Origin: Chthoniobacterales bacterium
GTDB lineage: Bacteria > Verrucomicrobiota > Verrucomicrobiia > Chthoniobacterales > JACTMZ01
Direction of reading: 5' to 3'
NCBI GenBank assembly: GCA_021463515.1
Contig: JAJTYZ010000112.1
Location: 1 to 64,000, forward strand
DNA: 64,000 nt
The position numbers and the translations under genes were made by a program. This document shows, piece by piece, positions 1 to 9,366 of the stretch. Within the stretch, counting starts at the first letter, position 1; each line of letters starts with the position of its first letter. Below the pieces are notes generated by a model that saw only the letters and a program-made list of their open reading frames with translations, was not told the DNA's origin and did not search any database.

Positions 1-1001
1 ACCAATCCCCACGTCTCCCAAGCCTCACTAGGCAAAACTAATACATCCGCTATGGCATACGCTTTGGAAATTTCTGATTGATTCAAAAAGCCAACAAAGG
101 AAGCTGACGGGCGAGGTGGGAGGGGACTTTGAAAATTGGAAATTTGAGGGCATTTTTGATCTACGTCGAACCTTACATCGCATGCTTTACGCAATTCAGC
201 ACCCAATTCACCACTCCCTACAAACAGGAGGTGCCACGGATGCGCCGCACCCTGCGTTTGGTGCGCTTGTGCAGCATGAATTATATCCATGGGGCGTTTT
301 TTAGGAATAAATTTCCCACAAAACATCACTATTTTTGTATCTTCAGGGATATTCCACGCTCGTCGTATTCCGTCTGTTCCAGCCTTCCGGTATTTTTCTG
401 CCTCACGTCGAAAAAACTCATTATCCACACAATAGGGAGCATTCAACAACTTCCGCTCGGGAACTCCATGCTTTAAATAAAAGCGCCGACTCGCCTGCCC
501 TATTGCTAAAAAATAATCAACTTTAGTGAAAAGCCAATGAAGCATCACCTTTCGAAAAAGTCCAAAGGGGCCACCTTTCTCTGAAATTTTATCACTCGCC
601 TCTCCTCTCATCAATACTGTCAGGCCTATCTTCTTCGCCGCAAAAACGGCATCCCAAAATGGCTTAAGCCGCCATCCTTCCACCCAAAGAGCCGTTGCCC
701 CCGCTACACGCAACTGCGCACCAAGGGATTTTGCAAGTTCAATCCCCCGAAATTTCCTTAAATCCCAAGCACCCTTCAACTCAAGAAACCGATGAGGGTA
801 GCCGCTCATTAAATCTACATCCCATGCAAAAGTTGCTCCAAACCCCTGATCTACTGACCGTTTTACTCCTTGATCCGTTAAAAACCAGACCTCGAAATCT
901 AACTTCGTCTTTGCAATCTCTCGCCAAAGTGGCACCTGATACTGAATGGGATGCGAAGTCAGAACGATCAACTTCGGAGCGCAATGTAATTGTTTTGACA
1001 T
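1..1001 (-). CDS. Glycosyltransferase family 4, partial (C-terminus beyond left edge)
   Basis: Absent from the ORF track because it has no stop in the window. Manual minus-strand translation is open from ATG at 1001 to base 1: MSKQLHCAPKLIVLTSHPIQYQVPLWREIAK...KIVMFCGKFIPKKRPMDIIHAA...LLFVGSGELGAELRKAC...AIADVLVLPSEAWETWGLV. Confidence 0.9.
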   Translation of the reverse strand, partial: MSKQLHCAPKLIVLTSHPIQYQVPLWREIAKTKLDFEVWFLTDQGVKRSVDQGFGATFAWDVDLMSGYPHRFLELKGAWDLRKFRGIELAKSLGAQLRVAGATALWVEGWRLKPFWDAVFAAKKIGLTVLMRGEASDKISEKGGPFGLFRKVMLHWLFTKVDYFLAIGQASRRFYLKHGVPERKLLNAPYCVDNEFFRREAEKYRKAGTDGIRRAWNIPEDTKIVMFCGKFIPKKRPMDIIHAAQAHQTQGAAHPWHLLFVGSGELGAELRKACDVRFDVDQKCPQISNFQSPLPPRPSASFVGFLNQSEISKAYAIADVLVLPSEAWETWGL

Positions 1002-1012
1002 TTTGAAAAATG

Positions 1013-2239
1013 TCAGAGGTCAAACAAAACCTCTGCATAAGCGCGTCCCCACCTTTTCCAGCTGAACATTTGAGCCTTTTCATGCGCTGCCTCTCCCAAT
1101 TTTTTTATTCGCTCAAAATCAGACATCAACGATTCCATGGCTTGCTGCAAACTCTCCACATTTCCGGGTGCAATAATCATCCCCTCTTTCCCATCTTCCA
1201 TTAAATCCGGCCCTGCTGTATTAGCCGTCGTTATCACGGCTAATCCAGCTGCCATCGCTTCTAAAATCACTAGGCCAAACCCCTCAAAGAGACTAGGAAA
1301 GACAAACACATCCGCCTCTGCCATTTCCTGCAATAAATCTCTCCGTGAAGTTTGCCCCAGTAGCCTCACACCTTTCGGCACACGCCCCTCCCACCTCCCC
1401 CCTCCTATCAAGCATAATTCCGCTTCCTCATGCTCCATTTTATCCCACGCTTCCAATAAAAACCCAACCCCTTTCCTTCGCCCCAGATGCCCCGCATACA
1501 AAAACCGCACGGATTTACGCTTTCTTCCCATCTGCGCGTGCCTACTCGCACACCCACGTTTAAATCGCTGACTTCCAATCTCCAAAAACTCATCAGCCAC
1601 ACCATACGGAAGCAACCTAATCTTCTCCTCGGAGACGCCGTTTTCTAACAGCGTCCTCCTGGAAAACGAACTTGCTACAATAATCGCATCAGCCAATTCG
1701 TGTTCTCTACGTTCCGCCCATGTCACTATTTCGAGCCGCGGTACAAATGCCTCCGGCCACACACTTTTATTCCCTCCTGCCTCCATCACCGCATTCGCTC
1801 GAGACAAGGGATGCCCCACACTCTGATCCAGTACAAATTTCTTACCCACCTTCTTTGCTCTTTCCCCGATCACCCATGATGCCGTATCAAAACCGATGAC
1901 AACATCCACCGCCCCAATCTCACTCTGTGGAATAAGTTTCTGAAAGAGCCAGTTTCGCCAATGCCACAGCCTCTCCCGCTTAATCGGAAGCCTCGCCAAC
2001 CCCAGAGCTAGTATTTCCACCCAAGAAATCGTCCGCAATTTTTCAATCGGAATATCAATCATCCGCCTTCTCGGTCGGCTACACTTCCCTCGAACCACCC
2101 CTATCCCCGTCCAAAACCGCCATAAAAGTCCCCGCCTCTCCAATTCTGTCGCCAATCGTGGCGCATGTTGCGTCCCCGGATGAACCAACAATACACGTAG
2201 CAAGCCTCGATTTGGGCTCTTTGCAATATCCGGATTCAT
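1013..2239 (-). CDS. Glycosyltransferase family 4
   Basis: RFLYAGHLGRRKGVGFLLEAW...ADVFVFPSLFEGFGLVILEAMAAGLAVITT; the ORF runs to 2329 but Met at 2239 avoids overlap with the upstream gene. Confidence 0.9.
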   Translation of the reverse strand: MNPDIAKSPNRGLLRVLLVHPGTQHAPRLATELERRGLLWRFWTGIGVVRGKCSRPRRRMIDIPIEKLRTISWVEILALGLARLPIKRERLWHWRNWLFQKLIPQSEIGAVDVVIGFDTASWVIGERAKKVGKKFVLDQSVGHPLSRANAVMEAGGNKSVWPEAFVPRLEIVTWAERREHELADAIIVASSFSRRTLLENGVSEEKIRLLPYGVADEFLEIGSQRFKRGCASRHAQMGRKRKSVRFLYAGHLGRRKGVGFLLEAWDKMEHEEAELCLIGGGRWEGRVPKGVRLLGQTSRRDLLQEMAEADVFVFPSLFEGFGLVILEAMAAGLAVITTANTAGPDLMEDGKEGMIIAPGNVESLQQAMESLMSDFERIKKLGEAAHEKAQMFSWKRWGRAYAEVLFDL

Positions 2240-2273
2240 AGGTGTTGTCAAAACCCCAAAGACAAAAAATCGC

Positions 2274-2927
2274 TTAGTGCTTCGCCCAAAGCCATTGGTT
2301 AAAACCAATCGGTCGCCTCTCTGGCGCAAACCTTCTCCACCACGCTTTCGGCACAGAGTTCACAACAAATCCGAGGCATTCCAAAAAGCGACGACACTCT
2401 GTGTCTAAGGACTTTGAATGTGTTTCAAGCAAGAGAAAAATTCGCTTCTGACTTAAAAAATCGTGAATCTCATGCAGTACTTTTAGTTCCGCACCATCTA
2501 TATCAATTTTGATGAGCACAGGCTCCGGCAAAGCCAAGAGCGACACCACCACGCTCTCACTCCCTGGAAAAAAATCCTGATAAATCAACAACCTTGGATC
2601 GTCCCTAAATCCATTGAGACTCATATTTTCCTGAAAGATCGGCCATCTTTCCAGTTTAGGATCAAAAGCCAGCACCTTTTCCACATTAGGGTGTTTCAAA
2701 GCCCATGCCGCCATCTCCCCATAACCGGCTCCTACATCAACCATGCTTCTCATCACTCCCCCAGCCCTCCTCAAAAATGGTGTTGTTTCTGCTTCATAAA
2801 GTCCTAGCAGCAAGGTTATTTCACATGAAGAGTCAATGAACAGTCTCAAGCCGCCATACAATCCCGCCCACACCCAACGCGGTCGCCGCCCTGAGCCCCA
2901 AAGGATTTTTTTAACGCAAGCCTTCAT
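2274..2927 (-). CDS. FkbM-family methyltransferase
   Basis: MVDVGAGYGEMAAW, IKIDIDGAELKVLHEI, ETHSKSLD; paralogous to 24630-25301. Confidence 0.8.
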   Translation of the reverse strand: MKACVKKILWGSGRRPRWVWAGLYGGLRLFIDSSCEITLLLGLYEAETTPFLRRAGGVMRSMVDVGAGYGEMAAWALKHPNVEKVLAFDPKLERWPIFQENMSLNGFRDDPRLLIYQDFFPGSESVVVSLLALPEPVLIKIDIDGAELKVLHEIHDFLSQKRIFLLLETHSKSLDTECRRFLECLGFVVNSVPKAWWRRFAPERRPIGFNQWLWAKH

Positions 2928-2935
2928 GATGCTCT

Positions 2936-3895
2936 TTACCTAATCTCACCCTGCCATCCTTTTGGTTTAGCAGCGTGTCGGCCACTGATAAAAAACTTGC
3001 GAAATGTCACCCGCTTCACAGGTTGTCGTTTTTTCCAATAACTCGATGCTAATTTTAGGAAATCCCAGACACCAAACAATCCGGAGTAAAACTCCTCTCC
3101 TCCCCCTTTCCATCCCCAACACACTTGGTTAATAGCTTTCCCTGGCAAATAATATAACACCTGCGGCATGGGGACACGCAGTAATGCAAAAATCAAATCA
3201 TTCAATGTCCCGGAGCGATGCTGCTTTCCCCAATTCCGCCCACTCGTAGTTTTATCATGCCAAACATGCACTCCGGGCAAAAATCGAACAACCCATCTAT
3301 GATCCAAAAATCGCAGGCACAAATCCTTTTCTTCCGAACCATAATACCCAGGAAACTCCGCATAATTTCCCACTTCTAAAGTATAACTTCGTCTCAAAAC
3401 ATGCCCACATCCCACATAACCCAAAGCATCCTTACCCACCTCACGTGCCACCTTCTTCGGGCGATCCGGTGACAAAATATCAAATGCTACTCCCGCTACT
3501 TTGGTATCCTTCTCAAACTCACGCGCAGCCATCTCAATCTCATCTCCCCGCATAAACCAAGCATCATCGTCCAAGCTACAAAACAAATCAAACCCCTCCA
3601 TCTCCAACATCCGAGCCCGCGAATCAATCAACGACAACTCCTCTTCCGGCACAAAATGCCGAATCCCCGGAAATCGTGCGATAATCTTCCCATTCTCCCT
3701 CCGCATCTCCTCTGTCCCGGAGTTATCCCACACCATCACATCAATCAATCCATAAGACTGCTCCAAACACGATTCCAAACACTTAGGCAAATATTCCGGT
3801 CTATCCTTCGTCACAATCCCCACACGCACCCGCAACTGCCCACTAATTTCCTCTTCTTTCAGCATCTCAATCTCCCCCCCACTGACAACTGCCAA
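2936..3895 (-). CDS. Glycosyltransferase family 2
   Basis: RVGIVTKDRPEYLPKCLESCLEQ...FCSLDDDAWF; start is TTG 3895 or ATG 3865, both inside a repeat. Confidence 0.85.
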   Translation of the reverse strand: MAVVSGGEIEMLKEEEISGQLRVRVGIVTKDRPEYLPKCLESCLEQSYGLIDVMVWDNSGTEEMRRENGKIIARFPGIRHFVPEEELSLIDSRARMLEMEGFDLFCSLDDDAWFMRGDEIEMAAREFEKDTKVAGVAFDILSPDRPKKVAREVGKDALGYVGCGHVLRRSYTLEVGNYAEFPGYYGSEEKDLCLRFLDHRWVVRFLPGVHVWHDKTTSGRNWGKQHRSGTLNDLIFALLRVPMPQVLYYLPGKAINQVCWGWKGGGEEFYSGLFGVWDFLKLASSYWKKRQPVKRVTFRKFFISGRHAAKPKGWQGEIR

Positions 3896-3898
3896 CTT
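3832..3898 (-). repeat. AGTTGGC-family heptamer repeat copy (gene-less)
   Basis: Minus strand AGTTGGC AGTTGTC AGTGGGG then GAGATGCTGAAAGAAGAGG...GGGCAGTTGC. Confidence 0.8.
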
Positions 3899-4450
3899 TC
3901 ATACCTTCCCCCCAATTTCCCTCGCTGGAATCCCAGCAACTACGGTTTCGGCAGGCACATCTTTAGTCACCACGGCACCAGCTCCCACCACCGCGAATTT
4001 GCCAATACGAACATTCCGTAAAACTTTAACACCCGCGCCCAGCCAAACTCCATCTTCAATGATCGTCTCCCCGAGTCTCATCGGTTGACTTTTCACATCT
4101 TTTCCTTCCACCGGCGTATGGTCCGAGTCCGTGATAAAACACATCGGTCCGATCATCACATTCGATCCTATCCAAAGTTTGTTGGATGCATCAAGAATCG
4201 TGTGGCGGTTAATATACGTGCCACAGCCGATCCGAATTTTATCCTTTTTGGGTAGCCCGCTCGCCAAAATTGTCACCCCACGATCAAGAGCACATCCCTT
4301 GAGTGTAATATCCGCCCAATGACGAGGAATTTCAATCTGGCGCATCCAACAATACTTTTCAATATTCACCCCTAATGCTCGGTAATAGAGATTGCGCCAG
4401 CGCGAAGCACTTCCCATACAGAGACGATGGAGGAGATGGATTGGATTCAT
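3899..4450 (-). CDS. Hexapeptide-repeat acyltransferase (WcaF/LbH-like)
   Basis: GAGVKVLRNVRIGKFAVVGAGAVVTKDVPAETVVAGIPAREIG. Confidence 0.9.
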   Translation of the reverse strand: MNPIHLLHRLCMGSASRWRNLYYRALGVNIEKYCWMRQIEIPRHWADITLKGCALDRGVTILASGLPKKDKIRIGCGTYINRHTILDASNKLWIGSNVMIGPMCFITDSDHTPVEGKDVKSQPMRLGETIIEDGVWLGAGVKVLRNVRIGKFAVVGAGAVVTKDVPAETVVAGIPAREIGGKV

Positions 4451-4454
4451 AACT

Positions 4455-5405
4455 TCAAAATGGCGGCAAAGACCGCCCTACCAAAATATCAAAGTATCCG
4501 AGAAGCGAACCTTTCAGAACTCGCCACTGTTTTGGATTGTGTAGGCTCCCAATCATTGTAGCGATCATTTGAAATGCGCCCCAGATCATAAGCCAAACCC
4601 AATATCTAAATCCTTGAATTCCCTGCACGCGGCGCGCCACAAAATCTCTATTAACCACGCCCATCCTCGCCACCCTTGCAAGATCAGATTTATGGCTTCC
4701 TGTTTGAGTATCATGAAAAATCCGTGCCGTTCGCGCATTGACCAATTTCCATTTTCTAGCCACCACCAATGACAAAGCCACATCTTCCATCATCGAATAT
4801 CCGGTGAACATTGGATCAAATGGAGGATCAGGCAAAGCCTCACGACGATACAGTGTAAGTCCCAAATTTAGCCACCCCACCGAAACCACGTCCGGCATTT
4901 CTTCACGATCTGCTGGAAGAAGATTCACCGCAGGCCCAAAAATCTTTCCCGCATAATCCGGTCCTAAGCCACCACCAATCAGCCGGTAAACAAGCCGCGA
5001 AACTCTGCCAGGTTCATGATATTTCTGATTCGTAATCATTGCGCTGGCACCACCGTTATCCGAAGCCAAGTGTAAAGCATTCCAAACGCGCTCCAAAGCA
5101 TGTGCCTCCAGAACAACATCATCATCCGCAAAACCAATAACATTCTCACGCACCAGACCCACTCCTTGATTTCGCTGAGCCGCAGCACCCCGCTGCTTGG
5201 CTGGAATACATAGTACCCTCGCGAACAAATCAAACCGTTCCTGCATCACACGGCATACCTCTACGGTTTGAGTGTCCGACGAAGCATCCACCACCATGAT
5301 TTCGCGTGGCCACACACCTTGAATCAATACAGATTCCAACATCTGTTGCAAAACAGCAGAACGCCCCGAAGTCGGGATCACCAGACTAAGGGGCAACACC
5401 TTCAA
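4455..5405 (-). CDS. Glycosyltransferase family 2
   Basis: SLVIPTSGRSAVLQQMLESVL...NVIGFADDDVVLE. Confidence 0.9.
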   Translation of the reverse strand: MKVLPLSLVIPTSGRSAVLQQMLESVLIQGVWPREIMVVDASSDTQTVEVCRVMQERFDLFARVLCIPAKQRGAAAQRNQGVGLVRENVIGFADDDVVLEAHALERVWNALHLASDNGGASAMITNQKYHEPGRVSRLVYRLIGGGLGPDYAGKIFGPAVNLLPADREEMPDVVSVGWLNLGLTLYRREALPDPPFDPMFTGYSMMEDVALSLVVARKWKLVNARTARIFHDTQTGSHKSDLARVARMGVVNRDFVARRVQGIQGFRYWVWLMIWGAFQMIATMIGSLHNPKQWRVLKGSLLGYFDILVGRSLPPF

Positions 5406-6139
5406 GTTGTGACCTCCCTAAGCACCCGCCAAAATCCCTCCCGAATCTTCACCGGGTCAAAATCGCGTCTCCCTGCCTCTACAGCCCGCTTCGCCAGCCC
5501 AACCCTCAACTCTCCATCTGTCTTCAATCTTTGTAAGCACGCCACCAATTCCTCACGCGTGGTGCACGAAACCACCCCATTGGGGTAAAAATTGAGAAAT
5601 TCTAAAACGCTAAAACGTTGCAATAATCCAACCCTTTCAGCATTTCCATTTTTCAGCTTTTCAGTTTCTTCACCTTTCAGCTTTCCCTCCCCTGTCAACT
5701 GCCCACTGCCAACTGCCAACTCCTCTACCCCACGCCCATATCTCACTCCGGTAGCAAACTCCGGCCCCGACACCACCACGGGCATCCCCAGTCCCAAATA
5801 CTCCGTTAACTTACTTGGAAAATGCGTACGGTAAAGCATCTCATTATCTCCAGCAGGATTTGAATAAGGTAAAATCATCACATCCGCCCGTTCCTGCATC
5901 GTGCGCCACATTTCTAGGATATTCATACGATGCGGCATCCATTCCACAACATCCGTCGCCTCCAATAATCCCTTTAACTTATACGGCGGTCGCGGTGTCG
6001 AAGTCAAAACCTTAGCATTCACCTCCCGCAACACCGGAATCAACGCCATCAACGCTTCCCCATATCCATAAGCCACCGATCCTGCATATCCCAGCGTCAA
6101 AGTCCCCACCCCATTTCCAGTATTCTCCTCTTGCTTCAT
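5402..6139 (-). CDS. Glycosyltransferase, C-terminal half of a split gene; carries an in-frame repeat-derived insert
   Basis: LTLGYAGSVAYGYGEALMAL...FPSKLTEYLGLGMPVVVSGPEF; contains AVGSGQLTGEGKLKGEETEKLKNGNAERVG; same frame as 6215-6856. Confidence 0.75.
   Translation of the reverse strand: MKQEENTGNGVGTLTLGYAGSVAYGYGEALMALIPVLREVNAKVLTSTPRPPYKLKGLLEATDVVEWMPHRMNILEMWRTMQERADVMILPYSNPAGDNEMLYRTHFPSKLTEYLGLGMPVVVSGPEFATGVRYGRGVEELAVGSGQLTGEGKLKGEETEKLKNGNAERVGLLQRFSVLEFLNFYPNGVVSCTTREELVACLQRLKTDGELRVGLAKRAVEAGRRDFDPVKIREGFWRVLREVTT
5594..5727 (-). repeat. AGTTGGC-family heptamer array plus GCTGAAA/TTTTAGC module, inside a CDS
   Basis: Minus strand AGTTGGC AGTTGGC AGTGGGC AGTTGAC AGGGGAGGGAAAGCTGAAAGGTGAAGAAACTGAAAAGCTGAAAAATGGAAATGCTGAAAGGGTTGGATTATTGCAACGTTTTAGCGTTTTAG. 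Confidence 0.85.
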
Positions 6140-6140
6140 T

Positions 6141-6224
6141 TCAAAATTTTAGTCTTTCAGCCTCTCTCTGCCAACTGACTACTGATTCCTGCCAACTCCT
6201 CTCCTTCCAGCATTTTAGCCTTTC
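6141..6224 (-). repeat. AGTTGGC-family heptamer copy splitting a glycosyltransferase
   Basis: Minus strand GGCTAAAATGCTGGAAGGAGAGG AGTTGGC AGGAATC AGTAGTC AGTTGGC AGAGAGAGGCTGAAAGACTAAAATTTTG. Confidence 0.85.
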
Positions 6225-6856
6225 ATCATTGCAGCCCGAAGTACTCTCGACATTTCGGGCGAGCGTGGCTGCAAATCCTCACTCCGATTCGGATACATCA
6301 CCTCACCCCTCACACTATACCGATTCGCTAGATAATCTTCCATTTCCGGGCTCACGCACAATCTCCTTGCTGCTGCTCGATATACCCTTCGGTTTTGTTC
6401 AAATAATCCCCGCTTCGCCCAAGAAAAAACTTTCTCAAATTCCTCGTTAAGATCGTGGACAATCAATACAAGCGGTACACCTAATAATCGTGCTGTCCGT
6501 TCCGCCGTCAGAATCCATGGCGTGCTCACCATCACCGCAACAACAATCCTTGGTTTAAAACTTCCCAATAAACTCAAAATCCTTCGATGTGTTGGCAAAG
6601 GAATCAACCCTGTTGCCGCCCATGATCGCTTATACATGCTAAATCGGGTATTATCAAAGCGCGCCATCGGCATTTTTAACTCACAGTAAGAACACGGTAG
6701 CACCTTTGCCCCATGATCTGTAGGCGGTCCCATAACGCACAGCGAATCTATGGGATACTCCGAAAAAAGGTGATACAACAATATCGCGCCTGCGTTTCGC
6801 GTTTGAGGAACTTCACCAGAAAGAATGAGCACATACGGCTTAATCATTGTCGGCAT
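6215..6856 (-). CDS. Glycosyltransferase, N-terminal half of a split gene
   Basis: YVLILSGEVPQTRNAGAILLYHLFSEYP...PLVLIVHDLNEEFEKVFSWAKR...RLCVSPEMEDYLANRY; ends at a repeat-encoded TAA. Confidence 0.75.
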   Translation of the reverse strand: MPTMIKPYVLILSGEVPQTRNAGAILLYHLFSEYPIDSLCVMGPPTDHGAKVLPCSYCELKMPMARFDNTRFSMYKRSWAATGLIPLPTHRRILSLLGSFKPRIVVAVMVSTPWILTAERTARLLGVPLVLIVHDLNEEFEKVFSWAKRGLFEQNRRVYRAAARRLCVSPEMEDYLANRYSVRGEVMYPNRSEDLQPRSPEMSRVLRAAMMKG

Positions 6857-6907
6857 AATTATCTCTCGACTGTTATACTTTTAAGAAAGTTATCTATTGA
6901 ACTACCT

Positions 6908-8386
6908 CTACCTTAATTCAACGACAATACTATCATCATCATCCTTGATTCTACCATCACGAACAATACTTACATTAATACTTTTCCTCAACACCTGTTC
7001 AAGCCTATATTTCAACCACCCAGCATTCTTCTCCTCATAAAAATCAACCTCTCCATTCGTGAGCTTTTTCCGAACTATAACGACAAGTGATAAAGCTTCT
7101 GGATTGCGTGCTAATTTAGCTAGCGCGAGATCAAATACGACTTGTTCCTCCTGAACATTGCGTGATGTGTGCCAAGCTTCACCCCTTGTAGAAATAATAT
7201 TAAAAAGACAAAACAAAATAATTAAAATTGAATACAATATCGGACGATTCAAGTGCCGAATCATCCACAAATAGGCAATAGCTACTATCCCTAATGTAAT
7301 GCCCATGTCAGCACCATAATTAAGGCGAGTTTGCGTTGAAATCGCACCCTGTGCTATAAATGTCCCTCGAAATCCGGCAAATAATACATAAGAAAACAAC
7401 AAAATCCAAAGTATTGAAATTTTCCTTATGCCCCCTTCAGCTTTATCACTTTTAAGAAGAATAGCTCCACCCGAAAGGGCAAAGATGCCGATCAGACCCC
7501 ATATAGGAAGGGTGATAGAATCTATTCCTTGATTCAACAGATCCCTCCAAGGAATGAGCCACAATGAATGCAGCCATCGTAGGTGAACGGAGATGAGTGC
7601 TATAAACTTCCTTTCTATCCCGCCCCCCGGTGTCCGAGCACCAGAATCTAAAGGATATGTTACCAAATATGCTCCCACCCAAATCATATAAGGAAGCAAC
7701 ATCCATCCCGATAACTTTAAAGCCGCCCAAATTCCCGCGCGCCACTCTCCTCGTGTAATTTTATCCTTGCTCTTTGAATGTAATAATGCGATGGCAAAAA
7801 AGACTATCCATGACGCTAAAGCCTGTTCATAAATTAAAAGTGAGGCAAAAACTAAAGTTTGAGCATAAATCAAATAACGTATATGACCTATTTGCATCCA
7901 CTCTTGAAATGAAATTAAGGCTAATAAAAAGAAGGCCATAGATAAGCGTTGATGTACACAAACCCACCAGACAACGGTCTGCGTATGCCAAGGGGCAGTC
8001 ACAAAGAGAAGAGTTGCTCCCAACGCAACAGCAGCAGGAAATCGCATTCGATGGAGAAAAATTAATAGAAGAACACCATTTACAGCGTGCCCTAAAATAC
8101 CCACACACATAGCACCAAATTCACCGAGTATCCACCCACCATACCCAATTATTATTAAAGAAAATGGACGTGCTACTGAATAACTGCCAGCTCCACTTTT
8201 TCTAATAGATTCAGATAAACTCGGCCACGTACCACCCGGCTGCCCAAAAACAAACATATAATCATCACTAAACCACCCACCACCATAAAGGAGTGGACTA
8301 TAACTTAAAATGGCAGCAAAGATGACCAAGAGAATTCCTGGCCACCTCTCCCTTATCCCCCATAACTCAGAACACGCTACACTCAC
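6908..8386 (-). CDS. Polytopic membrane protein (possible GT-C type/oligosaccharide processing)
   Basis: Many hydrophobic segments; GGGWFSDDYMF early loop resembling GT-C proteins. Confidence 0.65.
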   Translation of the reverse strand: MSVACSELWGIRERWPGILLVIFAAILSYSPLLYGGGWFSDDYMFVFGQPGGTWPSLSESIRKSGAGSYSVARPFSLIIIGYGGWILGEFGAMCVGILGHAVNGVLLLIFLHRMRFPAAVALGATLLFVTAPWHTQTVVWWVCVHQRLSMAFFLLALISFQEWMQIGHIRYLIYAQTLVFASLLIYEQALASWIVFFAIALLHSKSKDKITRGEWRAGIWAALKLSGWMLLPYMIWVGAYLVTYPLDSGARTPGGGIERKFIALISVHLRWLHSLWLIPWRDLLNQGIDSITLPIWGLIGIFALSGGAILLKSDKAEGGIRKISILWILLFSYVLFAGFRGTFIAQGAISTQTRLNYGADMGITLGIVAIAYLWMIRHLNRPILYSILIILFCLFNIISTRGEAWHTSRNVQEEQVVFDLALAKLARNPEALSLVVIVRKKLTNGEVDFYEEKNAGWLKYRLEQVLRKSINVSIVRDGRIKDDDDSIVVELR

Positions 8387-9366
8387 AAATAGTTTTGAAA
8401 ATGATGTTGATAAAATTTCATTATAGCACTAAGCCCACTTCGCAACGAAACTTTGGGAACCCATTCCAAAACTTTAGTTGCCCTTTGAAAATCGGCATAG
8501 TAATCCCCGATATCAATTTGCATTCGATCGGCGGGATAAGGCTTCACCTCGAATGCTCCTCCCCCATGAGCCTGAATCAACAATGTCGCTAAATCCAACA
8601 AAGTCACAGGAGGAGGCCCCCCTATATTGAATATCTGACCATCAGCTAGTGGATTCTCAGCAGCTAATAGCAGCGCGTCAACTGCATCATCAACATAGGT
8701 AAAATCACGCAGTTGTGAGCCACCCCAAACTTCAAAAGGTTTTCCTTCAAGCAACAATCGAATCCACACCCCAAGAAAGGTCTGCCGCGCATCCTTAATA
8801 CGCATACCAGGTCCAATCGTATTAGTTAATCGCAGCACCGCAGCCTTTATCCCATATACATTATTGTACAAAATATGGTAAAACTCACCGGCCATTTTAT
8901 TGATTCCATTGACATCCACCGGCCGCAGTGGATGATTTTCGTCAACAGGCAGATAATCAGGTTTTCCATAAATCTGCCGTGTACTAGCAAATACCACCTT
9001 GATCGTTGGATTAAATTGGCGGCACGCCTCTAACATCGATAATTGCGCTCGCGCATTTATTTCTAGATCTGTATTCGGATCACTCATTGAATCCATATGA
9101 CTCGTCTGACCAGCCAGATTAAATAGCACATCTTTCCCTTGGATTAAGTATTTCATGCTAAACCGATCTCGAACATCCGAGATATTCACATGAACCCTTC
9201 TTGAAAAATCCGTGATGTTACACCAATTGCCTCCATATTCAGGAATGAGACTATCTACAATGGACACATCAGCACCGAGATCAACAAGACGCCGTGCAAG
9301 GTTTGAGCCTATGAATCCTAGACCTCCGGTAATAAGCACTTTTCTTCCACTATAAAACTTGTTCAT
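8383..9366 (-). CDS. NAD-dependent epimerase/dehydratase (extended SDR)
   Basis: KVLITGGLGFIGSNLARRLVDLGADVSIVDS; FASTRQIYGKP. Confidence 0.9.
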   Translation of the reverse strand: MNKFYSGRKVLITGGLGFIGSNLARRLVDLGADVSIVDSLIPEYGGNWCNITDFSRRVHVNISDVRDRFSMKYLIQGKDVLFNLAGQTSHMDSMSDPNTDLEINARAQLSMLEACRQFNPTIKVVFASTRQIYGKPDYLPVDENHPLRPVDVNGINKMAGEFYHILYNNVYGIKAAVLRLTNTIGPGMRIKDARQTFLGVWIRLLLEGKPFEVWGGSQLRDFTYVDDAVDALLLAAENPLADGQIFNIGGPPPVTLLDLATLLIQAHGGGAFEVKPYPADRMQIDIGDYYADFQRATKVLEWVPKVSLRSGLSAIMKFYQHHFQNYL

